Origin: Gordius sp. MW1
Taxonomy: Eukaryota > Nematomorpha > Gordioida > Gordea > Gordiidae
Reading direction: 5' to 3'
DNA length: 64,000 bases
NCBI GenBank assembly: GCA_964036665.1
Contig: OZ038533.1
Span: 9,322,413-9,386,412, forward strand
Shown here piece after piece: positions 50,591 through 61,720 of the stretch. How positions within the stretch are numbered: position 1 is the first letter of the stretch; each line of letters begins with the position of its first letter. The notes under the pieces are model-generated. The model searched no databases. It had not been told where the DNA came from and saw nothing but the letters and a program-made list of their open reading frames with translations. A program made the translations under genes and the position numbers.

Positions 50591-53500
50591 AAAGTTGTGT
50601 TTTCAGACGTGGTTTCGATGATAAAATGTAAAAATTTATCAGAATCCGAAAACTATTACTTTGAAATCATGATCGCATAGTGCATTTTCAAAAATTAAGC
50701 ACTCACGTTGCGATACAACAAACTAATCGCAACAATAAAACGTTGTCTTTTGTCAAAATGATAGTTCTCGCAGCTTAAAACCTCTTTTCGGAAGTCAATC
50801 GAGGATAATAGGATTCTCAAATTGGCTTACTTTTATATATTTTTTCATGCTCTTTCACATAGAATCGAAAAAAATAAATATTTTACCTCAAAGTTTTTCA
50901 CATATTTTTCTTTCAACCGTATGCATCCGATGAAAGTTGTCGTTTTCAGACGTGGTTTCGATGATAAAAAGTAAAAATTTATCAGAATCTGAAAACTATT
51001 ACTTTGAAATCATGATCGCATAGTGCATTTTTGAAAAATTAAGCACTCACGTTGCGATACAACAAACTAATCGCAACAATAAAACGTTGTCTTTTGTCAA
51101 AATGTTAGTTCTCGCAGCTTAAAACCTCTTTTCGGAAGTCAATCGAGGATAATAGGATTCTCCAATTGGCTTACTTTTATATATTTTTTCATGCTCTTTC
51201 ACATAGAATTGAAAAAATAAATATTTTTACCTCAAAATTTTTCACATATTTTTCTTTGAAATGTATTCATCCGATAAAAGTTGTCGTTTTCAGACATGGT
51301 TTCGATGATAAAAAGTAAAAATTTATCAGAATCAGAAAACTATTACTTTGAAATCATGTTCGCATAGTGCATTTTTGAAAAATTAAGCACTCACGTTGCG
51401 ATACAACAAACTAATCGCAACAATAAAACGTTGTCTTTTGTCAAAATGATAGTTCTCGCAGCTCAAAACCTCTTTTCGGAAGTCAATCGAGGATAATAGG
51501 ATTCTCAAATAGGCTTACTTTTATATATTTTTTCATGCTCTTTCACATAGAATTGAAAAAAATAAATATTTTTACCTCAAAATTTTTCACATATTTTTCT
51601 TTGAACCGTATTCATCCGATGAAAGTTGTCGTTTTCAGACGTGGTTTCTATGATCCCAAGTAAAAATTTATCAGAATCTGAAAACTATTACTTTGAAATC
51701 ATGATCGCATAGAGCCATTTTCAAAAATTAAGCACTCACGTTGCGATACAACAAACTAATCGCAACAAACGTTGTCTTTTGTCAAAATGATAGTTCTCGC
51801 AGCTTAAAACCTCTTTTCGGAAGTCAATCGAGGAGGATTCTCAAATTGGCTTACTTTTATATATTTTTTTACGCTCTTTCACATATAATCGAAAAAAATA
51901 AATATTTTTACCTCAAAATTTTTCACATATTTTTCTTTCAACCGTATGCATCCGATGAAAGTTGTCGTTTTCAGACGTGGTTTCGATGATAAAAAGAAAA
52001 AATTTATCAGAAGCAGAAAACTATTACTTTGAAATCATGATCGCATAGTGCATTTTTGAAAGATTAAGCACTCACGTTGCGATACAACAAACTAATCGCA
52101 ACAATAAAACGTTGTCTTTTGTCAAAATGATAGTTGTCGCAGCTTAAAACCTCTTTTCGGAAGTCAATCGAGGATAATAGGATTCTCAAATTGGCTTACT
52201 TTTATATATTTTTTCATGCTCTTTCACATAGAATTGAAAAAAATAAATATTTTTACCTCAAAATTTTTCACATATTTTTCTTTCAACCGTATGCATCCGA
52301 TGAAAGTTGTCGTTTTCAGACGTGGTTTCGATGATAAAAAGTAAAAATTTATCAGAATCAGAAAACTATTACTTTGAAATCATGATCGCATAGTGTATTT
52401 TTGAAAAATTAAGCACTCACTTTGCGATACAACAAACTAATCGCAACAATAAAACGTTGTCTTTTGTCAAAATGATAGTTCTCGCAGCTTAAAACCTCTT
52501 TTCGGAAGTCAATCGAGGATAATAGGATTCTCAAATTGCCTTACTTTTATATATTTTTTTACGCTCTTTCACATAGAATCGAAAAAAATAAATATTTTTA
52601 CCTCAAAATTTTTAATATATTTTTCTTTCAACCGTATGCATCCCATGAAAGTTGTCGTTGTCAGATGTGGTTTCCATGATAAAAAGTAAAAATTTATCAG
52701 AATCAGAAAACTATTACTTTGAAATCCTGATCGCATAATGCATTTTTGAAAAATTAAGCACTCACGTTGCGATACAACAAACTAATCGCAACAATAAAAC
52801 GTTGTCTTTTGTCAAAATGATAGTTCTCGCAGCTTAAAACCTCTTTTCGGAAGTCAATCGAGGATAATAGGATTCTCAAATTGGCTTACTTTTATATATT
52901 TTTTCATGCTCTTTCACATAGAATCGAAAAAAATAAATATTTTTACCTCAAAGTTTTTCACATATTTTTCTTTCAACCGTATGCATCCGATGAAAGTTGT
53001 CGTTTTCAGACGTGGTTTCGATGATAAAAAGTAAAAATTTATCAGAATCAGAAAACTATTACTTTGAAATCATGATCGCATAGTGCATTTTTGAAAAATT
53101 AAGCACTCACGTTGCGATACAACAAACTAATCGCAACAATAAAACGTTATCTTTTGTCAAAATGATAGTTCTCGCAGCTTAAAACCTCTTTTCGGAAGTC
53201 AATCGAGGATAATAGGATTCTCAAATTCGCTTACTTTTATATGTTTTTTCATGCTCTTTCACATAGCATCGAAAAAAATAAATATTTTTACCTCAAAATT
53301 TTTCACATATTTTTCTTTCAACCGTATGCATCCGATGAAAGTTGTCGTTTTCAGACGTGGTTTCGATGATAAAAAGTAAAAATTTATCAGAATCAGAAAA
53401 CTATTACTTTGAAATCATGATCGGATAGTGCATTTTCAAAAATTAAGCACTCCCTTTGCGATACAACAAACTAATCGCAACAATAAAACGTTGTCTTTTG

Positions 53501-53679
53501 TCAAAATGATAGTTCTGCAGCTTAAAACCTCTTTTCGGAAGTCAATCGAGGATAATAGGATTCTCAAATTGGTTACTTTTATATATTTTTTCATGCTCTT
53601 TCACATAGAATTGAAAAAAATAAATATTTTTACCTCAAAATTTTTTACATATTTTTCTTTGAACCGTATTCATCCGATG
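50591..53679. repeat. Block with distant relatives in the first 15 kb
   Basis: The five monomers at 51958, 52303, 52648, 52993 and 53338 match 13136, 13481, 13826, 14171 and 14516 in order, each 38,822 bp away. Shared marks are AAAGAAAAAATTTATC with GAAGCAG, CACTTTGCG, CCCATG, AACGTTATC and ATCGGATAG. The monomers at 50933 and 51277 resemble 4859 and 5203 (ATGTTAGTTCTC, TCCAATTGG, GAAATGTATTCATCCGATAAAAG). The monomer at 50591 shares GTTGTGTTTTC and AAAATGTAAAA with 14860. The monomer at 51622 is 336 bp because it lacks 3 bp in CAACAATAAAACG and 6 bp in GAGGATAATAGG. Private marks include AAATCCTGATC near 52724 and GTTCTGCAGC near 53512. Confidence 0.8.
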
Positions 53680-55735
53680 AAAGTTGTCGTTTTCAGACGT
53701 GGTTTCTATGATCCCAAGTAAAAATTTATCAGAATCTGAAAACTATTACATTGAAATCATGATCGCATAGTGCATTTTTAAAAAATTAAGCACTCACGTT
53801 GCGATACAACAAACTAATCGCAACAATAAAACGTTGTCTTTTGTCAAAATGATAGTTCTCGCAGCTTAAAACCTCTTTTCGGAAGTCAATCGAGGATAAT
53901 AGGATTCTCAAATTGCCTTACTTTTATATATTTTTTTACGCTCTTTCACATAGAATCGAAAAAAATAAATATTTTTACCTCAAAATTTTTCACATATTTT
54001 TCTTTGAACCGTATTCATCCGATGAATGTTGTCGTTTTCAGACGTGGTTTCTATGATCCCAAGTAAAAATTTATCAGAATCTGAAAACTATTACTTTGAA
54101 ATCATGATCGCATAGTGCATTTTTGAAAAATTAAGCACTCACGTTGCGATACAACAAACTAATCGCAACAATAAAACGTTGTCTTTTGTCAAAATGATAG
54201 TTCTCGCAGCTCAAAACCTCTTTTCGGAAGTCAATCGAGGATAATAGGATTCTCAAATAGGCTTACTTTTATATATTTTTTCATGCTCTTTCACATAGAA
54301 TTGAAAAAAATAAATATTTTTACCTCAAAATTTTTCACATATTTTTCTTTGAACCGTATTCATCCGATGAAAGTTGTCGTTTTCAGACGTGGTTTCTATG
54401 ATCCCAAGTAAAAATTTATCAGAATCTGAAAACTATTACTTTGAAATCATGATCGCATAGAGCCATTTTCAAAAATTAAGCACTCACGTTGCGATACAAC
54501 AAACTAATCGCAACAAACGTTGTCTTTTGTCAAAATGATAGTTCTCGCAGCTTAAAACCTCTTTTCGGAAGTCAATCGAGGAGGATTCTCAAATTGGCTT
54601 ACTATATATTTTTTCATGCTCTTTCACATAGAATCGAAAAAAATAAATATTTTTAATTCAAAATTTTTCACATATTTTTCTTTCAACCGTATGCATCCGA
54701 TGAAAGTTGTCGTTTTCAGACGTGGTTTCGATGATAAAAAGTAAAAATTTATCAGAATCAGAAAACTATTACTTTGAAATCATGATCGCATAGTGTATTT
54801 TTGAAAAATTAAGCACTCACGTTGCGATACAACAAACTAATCGCAACAATAAAACGTTGTCTTTTGTCAAAATGATAGTTCTCGCAGCTTAAAACCTCTT
54901 TTCGGAAGTCAATCGAGGATAATAGGATTCTCAAATTGGCTTACTTTTATATATTTTTTTACGCTCTTTCACGTAGAATCGAAAAAAATAAATATTTTTA
55001 CCTCAAAATTTTTCATATATTTTTCTTTCAACCGTATGCATCCCATGAAAGTTGTCGTTGTCAGATGTGGTTTCCATGATAAAAAGTAAAAATTTATCAG
55101 AATCATAAAACTATTACTTTGAAATCATGATCGCATAATGCATTTTTGAAAAATTAAGCACTCACGTTGCGATACAACAAACTAATCGCAACAATAAAAC
55201 GTTGTCTTTTGTCAAAATGATAGTTCTCGCAGCTTAAAACCTCTTTTCGGAAGTCAATCGAGGATAATAGGATTCTCCAATTGGCTTACATTTATATATT
55301 TTTTCATGCTCTTTCACATAGAATTGAAAAAATAAATATTTTTACCTCAAAATGTTTCACATATTTTTCTTTGAACCGTATTCATCCGATGAAAGTTGTC
55401 GTTTTCAGACGTGGTTTCGATGATAAAAAGTAAAAATTTATCAGAATCAGAAAACTATTACTTTGAAATCATGATCGCATAGTGCATTTTTTAAAAATTA
55501 AGCACTCACGTTGCGATACAACAAACTAATAGCAACAATAAAACGTTGTCTTTTGTCAAAATGATAGTTATCGCAGCTTAAAACCTCTTTTCGGAAGTCA
55601 ATCGAGGATAATAGGATTCTCAAATTGGTTACTTTTATATATTTTTTCATGCTCTTTCACATAGAATTGAAAAAAATAAATATTTTTACCTCAAAATTTT
55701 TCACATATTTTTCTTTGAACCGTATTCATCCGATG
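53680..55735. repeat. 6-monomer HOR unit (2,056 bp), copy 1
   Basis: Monomers at 53680, 54025, 54370, 54703, 55048 and 55392. Marks in order are ATTACATTG with TTTTTAAAAAATTAAG; GATGAATGTTG with AGCTCAAAACC; TAGAGCCATTTTC with CAACAAACG, GAGGAGGATTC, GCTTACTATATA and TTTTTAATTC; TTTCACGTAGAATCG; CCCATG with TCCAATTGG and CTTACATTTATAT; GCATTTTTTAAAAATT with TAATAGC and AAATTGGTTAC. The third monomer is the shortest full monomer noticed, 333 bp. Differences from copy 2 are small: AAATAGGC near 54255, AATCATAAAAC near 55101 and AATGTTTCAC near 55351. Confidence 0.88.
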
Positions 55736-57791
55736 AAAGTTGTCGTTTTCAGACGTGGTTTCTATGATCCCAAGTAAAAATTTATCAGAATCTGAAGACT
55801 ATTACATTGAAATCATGATCGCATAGTGCATTTTTAAAAAATTAAGCACTCACGTTGCGATACAACAAACTAATCGCAACAATAAAACGTTGTCTTTTGT
55901 CAAAATGATAGTTCTCGCAGCTTAAAACCTCTTTTCGGAAGTCAATCGAGGATAATAGGATTCTCAAATTGCCTTACTTTTATATATTTTTTTACGCTCT
56001 TTCACATAGAATCGAAAAAAATAAATATTTTTACCTCAAAATTTTTCACATATTTTTCTTTGAACCGTATTCATCCGATGAATGTTGTCGTTTTCAGACG
56101 TGGTTTCTATGATCCCAAGTAAAAATTTATCAGAATCTGAAAACTATTACTTTGAAATCATGATCGCATAGTGCATTTTTGAAAAATTAAGCACTCACGT
56201 TGCGATACAACAAACTAATCGCAACAATAAAACGTTGTCTTTTGTCAAAATGATAGTTCTCGCAGCTCAAAACCTCTTTTCGGAAGTCAATCGAGGATAA
56301 TAGGATTCTCAAATTGGCTTACTTTTATATATTTTTTCATGCTCTTTCACATAGAATTGAAAAAAATAAATATTTTTACCTCAAAATTTTTCACATATTT
56401 TTCTTTGAACCGTATTCATCCGATGAAAGTTGTCGTTTTCAGACGTGGTTTCTATGATCCCAAGTAAAAATTTATCAGAATCTGAAAACTATTACTTTGA
56501 AATCATGATCGCATAGAGCCATTTTCAAAAATTAAGCACTCACGTTGCGATACAACAAACTAATCGCAACAAACGTTGTCTTTTGTCAAAATGATAGTTC
56601 TCGCAGCTTAAAACCTCTTTTCGGAAGTCAATCGAGGAGGATTCTCAAATTGGCTTACTATATATTTTTTCATGCTCTTTCACATAGAATCGAAAAAAAT
56701 AAATATTTTTAATTCAAAATTTTTCACATATTTTTCTTTCAACCGTATGCATCCGATGAAAGTTGTCGTTTTCAGACGTGGTTTCGATGATAAAAAGTAA
56801 AAATTTATCAGAATCAGAAAACTATTACTTTGAAATCATGATCGCATAGTGTATTTTTGAAAAATTAAGCACTCACGTTGCGATACAACAAACTAATCGC
56901 AACAATAAAACGTTGTCTTTTGTCAAAATGATAGTTCTCGCAGCTTAAAACCTCTTTTCGGAAGTCAATCGAGGATAATAGGATTCTCAAATTGGCTTAC
57001 TTTTATATATTTTTTTACGCTCTTTCACGTAGAATCGAAAAAAATAAATATTTTTACCTCAAAATTTTTCATATATTTTTCTTTCAACCGTATGCATCCC
57101 ATGAAAGTTGTCGTTGTCAGATGTGGTTTCCATGATAAAAAGTAAAAATTTATCAGAATCAGAAAACTATTACTTTGAAATCATGATCGCATAATGCATT
57201 TTTGAAAAATTAAGCACTCACGTTGCGATACAACAAACTAATCGCAACAATAAAACGTTGTCTTTTGTCAAAATGATAGTTCTCGCAGCTTAAAACCTCT
57301 TTTCGGAAGTCAATCGAGGATAATAGGATTCTCCAATTGGCTTACATTTATATATTTTTTCATGCTCTTTCACATAGAATTGAAAAAATAAATATTTTTA
57401 CCTCAAAATTTTTCACATATTTTTCTTTGAACCGTATTCATCCGATGAAAGTTGTCGTTTTCAGACGTGGTTTCGATGATAAAAAGTAAAAATTTATCAG
57501 AATCAGAAAACTATTACTTTGAAATCATGATCGCATAGTGCATTTTTTAAAAATTAAGCACTCACGTTGCGATACAACAAACTAATAGCAACAATAAAAC
57601 GTTGTCTTTTGTCAAAATGATAGTTATCGCAGCTTAAAACCTCTTTTCGGAAGTCAATCGAGGATAATAGGATTCTCAAATTGGTTACTTTTATATATTT
57701 TTTCATGCTCTTTCACATAGAATTGAAAAAAATAAATATTTTTACCTCAAAATTTTTCACATATTTTTCTTTGAACCGTATTCATCCGATG
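55736..57791. repeat. 6-monomer HOR unit (2,056 bp), copy 2
   Basis: The same six monomers as 53680-55735 at an exact offset of 2,056 bp. Paired marks are GATGAATGTTG (54021 and 56077), GCTTACTATATA (54597 and 56653), TTTCACGTAGAATCG (54968 and 57024), CTTACATTTATAT (55285 and 57341) and AAATTGGTTAC (55622 and 57678). A private change is TCTGAAGACTATT near 55791. The third repetition starts at 57792 but keeps only the left half of its first monomer before changing to another variant. Confidence 0.88.
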
Positions 57792-59519
57792 AAAGTTGTC
57801 GTTTTCAGACGTGGTTTCTATGATCCCAAGTAAAAATTTATCAGAATCTGAAAACTATTACATTGAAATCATGATCGCATAGTGCATTTTTAAAAAATTA
57901 AGCACTCACGTTGCGATACAACAAACTAATCGCAACAATAAAACGTTGTCTTTTGTCAAAATGATAGTTCTCGCAGCTTAAAACCTCTTTTCGGAAGTCA
58001 ATCGAGGATAATAGGATTCTCAAATTGGCTTACTTTTATATATTTTTTCATGCTCTTTCACATAGAATTGAAAAAAATAAATATTTTTACCTCAAAATTT
58101 TTCACATATTTTTCTTTCAACCGTATGCATCCCATGAAAGTTGTCGTTTTCAGACGTGGTTTCGATGATAAAAAGTAAAAATTTATCAGAATCAGAAAAC
58201 TATTACTTTGAAATCATGATCGCATAGTGCATTTTTGAAAAATTAAGCACTCACGTTGCGATACAACAAACTAATCGCAACAATAAAACGTTGTCTTTTG
58301 TCAAAATGATAGTTCTCGCAGCTTAAAACCTCTTTTCGGAAGTCAATCGAGGATAATAGGATTCTCAAATTGGTTACTTTTATATATTTTTTCATGCTCT
58401 TTCACATAGAATTGAAAAAAATAAATATTTTTATCTCAAAATTTTTCACATATTTTTCTTTGAACCGTATTCATCCGATGAAAGTTGTCGTTTTCAGACG
58501 TGGTTTCGATGATAAAAAGTAAAAATTTATCAGAATCAGAAAACTATTACTTTGAAATCATGATCGCATAGTGCATTTTTGAAAAATTAAGCACTCACGT
58601 TGCGATACAACAAACTAATCGCAACAATAAAACGTTGTCTTTTGTCAAAATGATAGTTCTCGCAGCTTAAAACATCTTTTCGGAAGTCAATGGAGGATAA
58701 TAGGATTCTCAAATTGGCTTACCTTTATATATTTTTCATGCTCTTTCACATAGAATTGAAAAAAATAAATATTTTTACCTCAAAATTTTTAACATATTTT
58801 TCTTTCAACCGTATGCATCGCATCCCATGAAAGTTGTCGTTTTCAGACGTGGTTTCGATGATAAAAAGTAAAAATTTATCAGAATCAGAAAACTATTACT
58901 TTGAAATCATGATCGCATAGTGCATTTTTGAAAAATTAAGCACTCACGTTGCGATACAACAAACTAATCGCAACAATAAAACGTTGTCTTTTGTCAAAAT
59001 GATAGTTCTCGCAGCTTAAAACCTCTTTTCGGAAGTCAATCGAGGATAATAGGATTCTCAAATTGGCTTACTTTTATATATTTTTTTACGCTCTTTCACG
59101 TAGAATCGAAAAAAATAAATATTTTTACCTCAAAATTTTTCATATATTTTTCTTTCAACCGTATGCATCCCATGAAAGTTGTCGTTGTCAGATGTGGTTT
59201 CCATGATAAAAAGTAAAAATTTATCAGAATCAGAAAACTATTACTTTGAAATCATGATCGCATAGTGCATTTTTAAAAAATTAAGCACTCACGTTGCGAT
59301 ACAACAAACTAATCGCAACAATAAAACGTTGTCTTTTGTCAAAATGATAGTTCTCGCAGCTTAAAACCTCTTTTCGGAAGTCAATCGAGGATAATAGGAT
59401 TCTCAAATTGGCTTACTTTTATATATTTTTTCATGCTCTTTCACATAGAATTGAAAAAAATAAATATTTTTACCTCAAAATTTTTCACATATTTTTCTTT
59501 CAACCGTATGCATCCGATG
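56759..59519. repeat. 8-monomer HOR unit (2,761 bp), copy 1
   Basis: Monomers at 56759, 57104, 57448, 57792, 58137, 58481, 58830 and 59175. The first three are shared with the end of the 6-monomer unit, so the two HOR types overlap. Unique marks are TTTTTATCTCAAAATT at about 58428, AAAACATCTTTTCGG with GTCAATGGAGG at about 58669, the shortened TATATTTTTCATGC, TTTTTAACATAT, and a 5-bp insertion giving ATGCATCGCATCCC at 58814. The last monomer is of the TTTCCATGAT class with TTTTTAAAAAATTAAG. Confidence 0.85.
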
Positions 59520-61720
59520 AAAGTTGTCGTTTTCAGACGTGGTTTCGATGATAAAAAGTAAAAATTTATCAGAATCAGAAAACTATTACTTTGAAATCAT
59601 GATCGCATAGTGTATTTTTGAAAAATTAAGCACTCACGTTGCGATACAACAAACTAATCGCAACAATAAAACGTTGTCTTTTGTCAAAATGATAGTTCTC
59701 GCAGCTTAAAACCTCTTTTCGGAAGTCAATCGAGGATAATAGGATTCTCAAATTGGCTTACTTTTATATATTTTTTTACGCTCTTTCACGTAGAATCGAA
59801 AAAAATAAATATTTTTACCTCAAAATTTTTCATATATTTTTCTTTCAACCGTATGCATCCCATGAAAGTTGTCGTTGTCAGATGTGGTTTCCATGATAAA
59901 AAGTAAAAATTTATCAGAATCAGAAAACTATTACTTTGAAATCATGATCGCATAATGCATTTTTGAAAAATTAAGCACTCACGTTGCGATACAACAAACT
60001 AATCGCAACAATAAAACGTTGTCTTTTGTCAAAATGATAGTTCTCGCAGCTTAAAACCTCTTTTCGGAAGTCAATCGAGGATAATAGGATTCTCCAATTG
60101 GCTTACATTTATATATTTTTTCATGCTCTTTCACATAGAATTGAAAAAATAAATATTTTTACCTCAAAATTTTTCACATATTTTTCTTTGAACCGTATTC
60201 ATCCGATGAAAGTTGTCGTTTTCAGACGTGGTTTCGATGATAAAAAGTAAAAATTTATCAGAATCAGAAAACTATTACTTTGAAATCATGATCGCATAGT
60301 GCATTTTTTAAAAATTAAGCACTCACGTTGCGATACAACAAACTAATAGCAACAATAAAACGTTGTCTTTTGTCAAAATGATAGTTATCGCAGCTTAAAA
60401 CCTCTTTTCGGAAGTCAATCGAGGATAATAGGATTCTCAAATTGGTTACTTTTATATATTTTTTCATGCTCTTTCACATAGAATTGAAAAAAATAAATAT
60501 TTTTACCTCAAAATTTTTCACATATTTTTCTTTGAACCGTATTCATCCGATGAAAGTTGTCGTTTTCAGACGTGGTTTCTATGATCCCAAGTAAAAATTT
60601 ATCAGAATCTGAAAACTATTACATTGAAATCATGATCGCATAGTGCATTTTTAAAAAATTAAGCACTCACGTTGCGATACAACAAACTAATCGCAACAAT
60701 AAAACGTTGTCTTTTGTCAAAATGATAGTTCTCGCAGCTTAAAACCTCTTTTCGGAAGTCAATCGAGGATAATAGGATTCTCAAATTGGCTTACTTTTAT
60801 ATATTTTTTCATGCTCTTTCACATAGAATTGAAAAAAATAAATATTTTTACCTCAAAATTTTTCACATATTTTTCTTTCAACCGTATGCATCCCATGAAA
60901 GTTGTCGTTTTCAGACGTGGTTTCGATGATAAAAAGTAAAAATTTATCAGAATCAGAAAACTATTACTTTGAAATCATGATCGCATAGTGCATTTTTGAA
61001 AAATTAAGCACTCACGTTGCGATACAACAAACTAATCGCAACAATAAAACGTTGTCTTTTGTCAAAATGATAGTTCTCGCAGCTTAAAACCTCTTTTCGG
61101 AAGTCAATCGAGGATAATAGGATTCTCAAATTGGTTACTTTTATATATTTTTTCATGCTCTTTCACATAGAATTGAAAAAAATAAATATTTTTATCTCAA
61201 AATTTTTCACATATTTTTCTTTGAACCGTATTCATCCGATGAAAGTTGTCGTTTTCAGACGTGGTTTCGATGATAAAAAGTAAAAATTTATCAGAATCAG
61301 AAAACTATTACTTTGAAATCATGATCGCATAGTGCATTTTTGAAAAATTAAGCACTCACGTTGCGATACAACAAACTAATCGCAACAATAAAACGTTGTC
61401 TTTTGTCAAAATGATAGTTCTCGCAGCTTAAAACATCTTTTCGGAAGTCAATGGAGGATAATAGGATTCTCAAATTGGCTTACCTTTATATATTTTTCAT
61501 GCTCTTTCACATAGAATTGAAAAAAATAAATATTTTTACCTCAAAATTTTTAACATATTTTTCTTTCAACCGTATGCATCGCATCCCATGAAAGTTGTCG
61601 TTTTCAGACGTGGTTTCGATGATAAAAAGTAAAAATTTATCAGAATCAGAAAACTATTACTTTGAAATCATGATCGCATAGTGCATTTTTGAAAAATTAA
61701 GCACTCACGTTGCGATACAA
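59520..61720. repeat. 8-monomer HOR unit (2,761 bp), truncated copy 2
   Basis: This matches 56759 onwards at an offset of 2,761 bp: TTTCACGTAGAATCG (57024 and 59785), CTTACATTTATAT (57341 and 60102), AAATTGGTTAC (57678 and 60439), TTTTTATCTCAAAATT (58428 and 61189), the 5-bp insertion ATGCATCGCATCCC (58814 and 61575). The match runs into the left half of the monomer at 61591. Its right half instead has GTCAATCAAGG and GGTTAC, leading to an extra copy of the AAAACATCTTTTCGG monomer at 61935. Confidence 0.83.

Noticed and set aside
51741-51989. Longer open frame of 82 codons
   Set aside because: It starts at TTG in the CACGTTGCG core, and is longer only because a 3-bp loss in CAACAATAAAACG removes a stop from the frame. 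It is satellite sequence throughout.
53428-53721. Open frame of 97 codons
   Set aside because: It starts at GTG and runs through the same satellite DNA in shifted frames created by small indels. There is no protein-like conservation between monomers.
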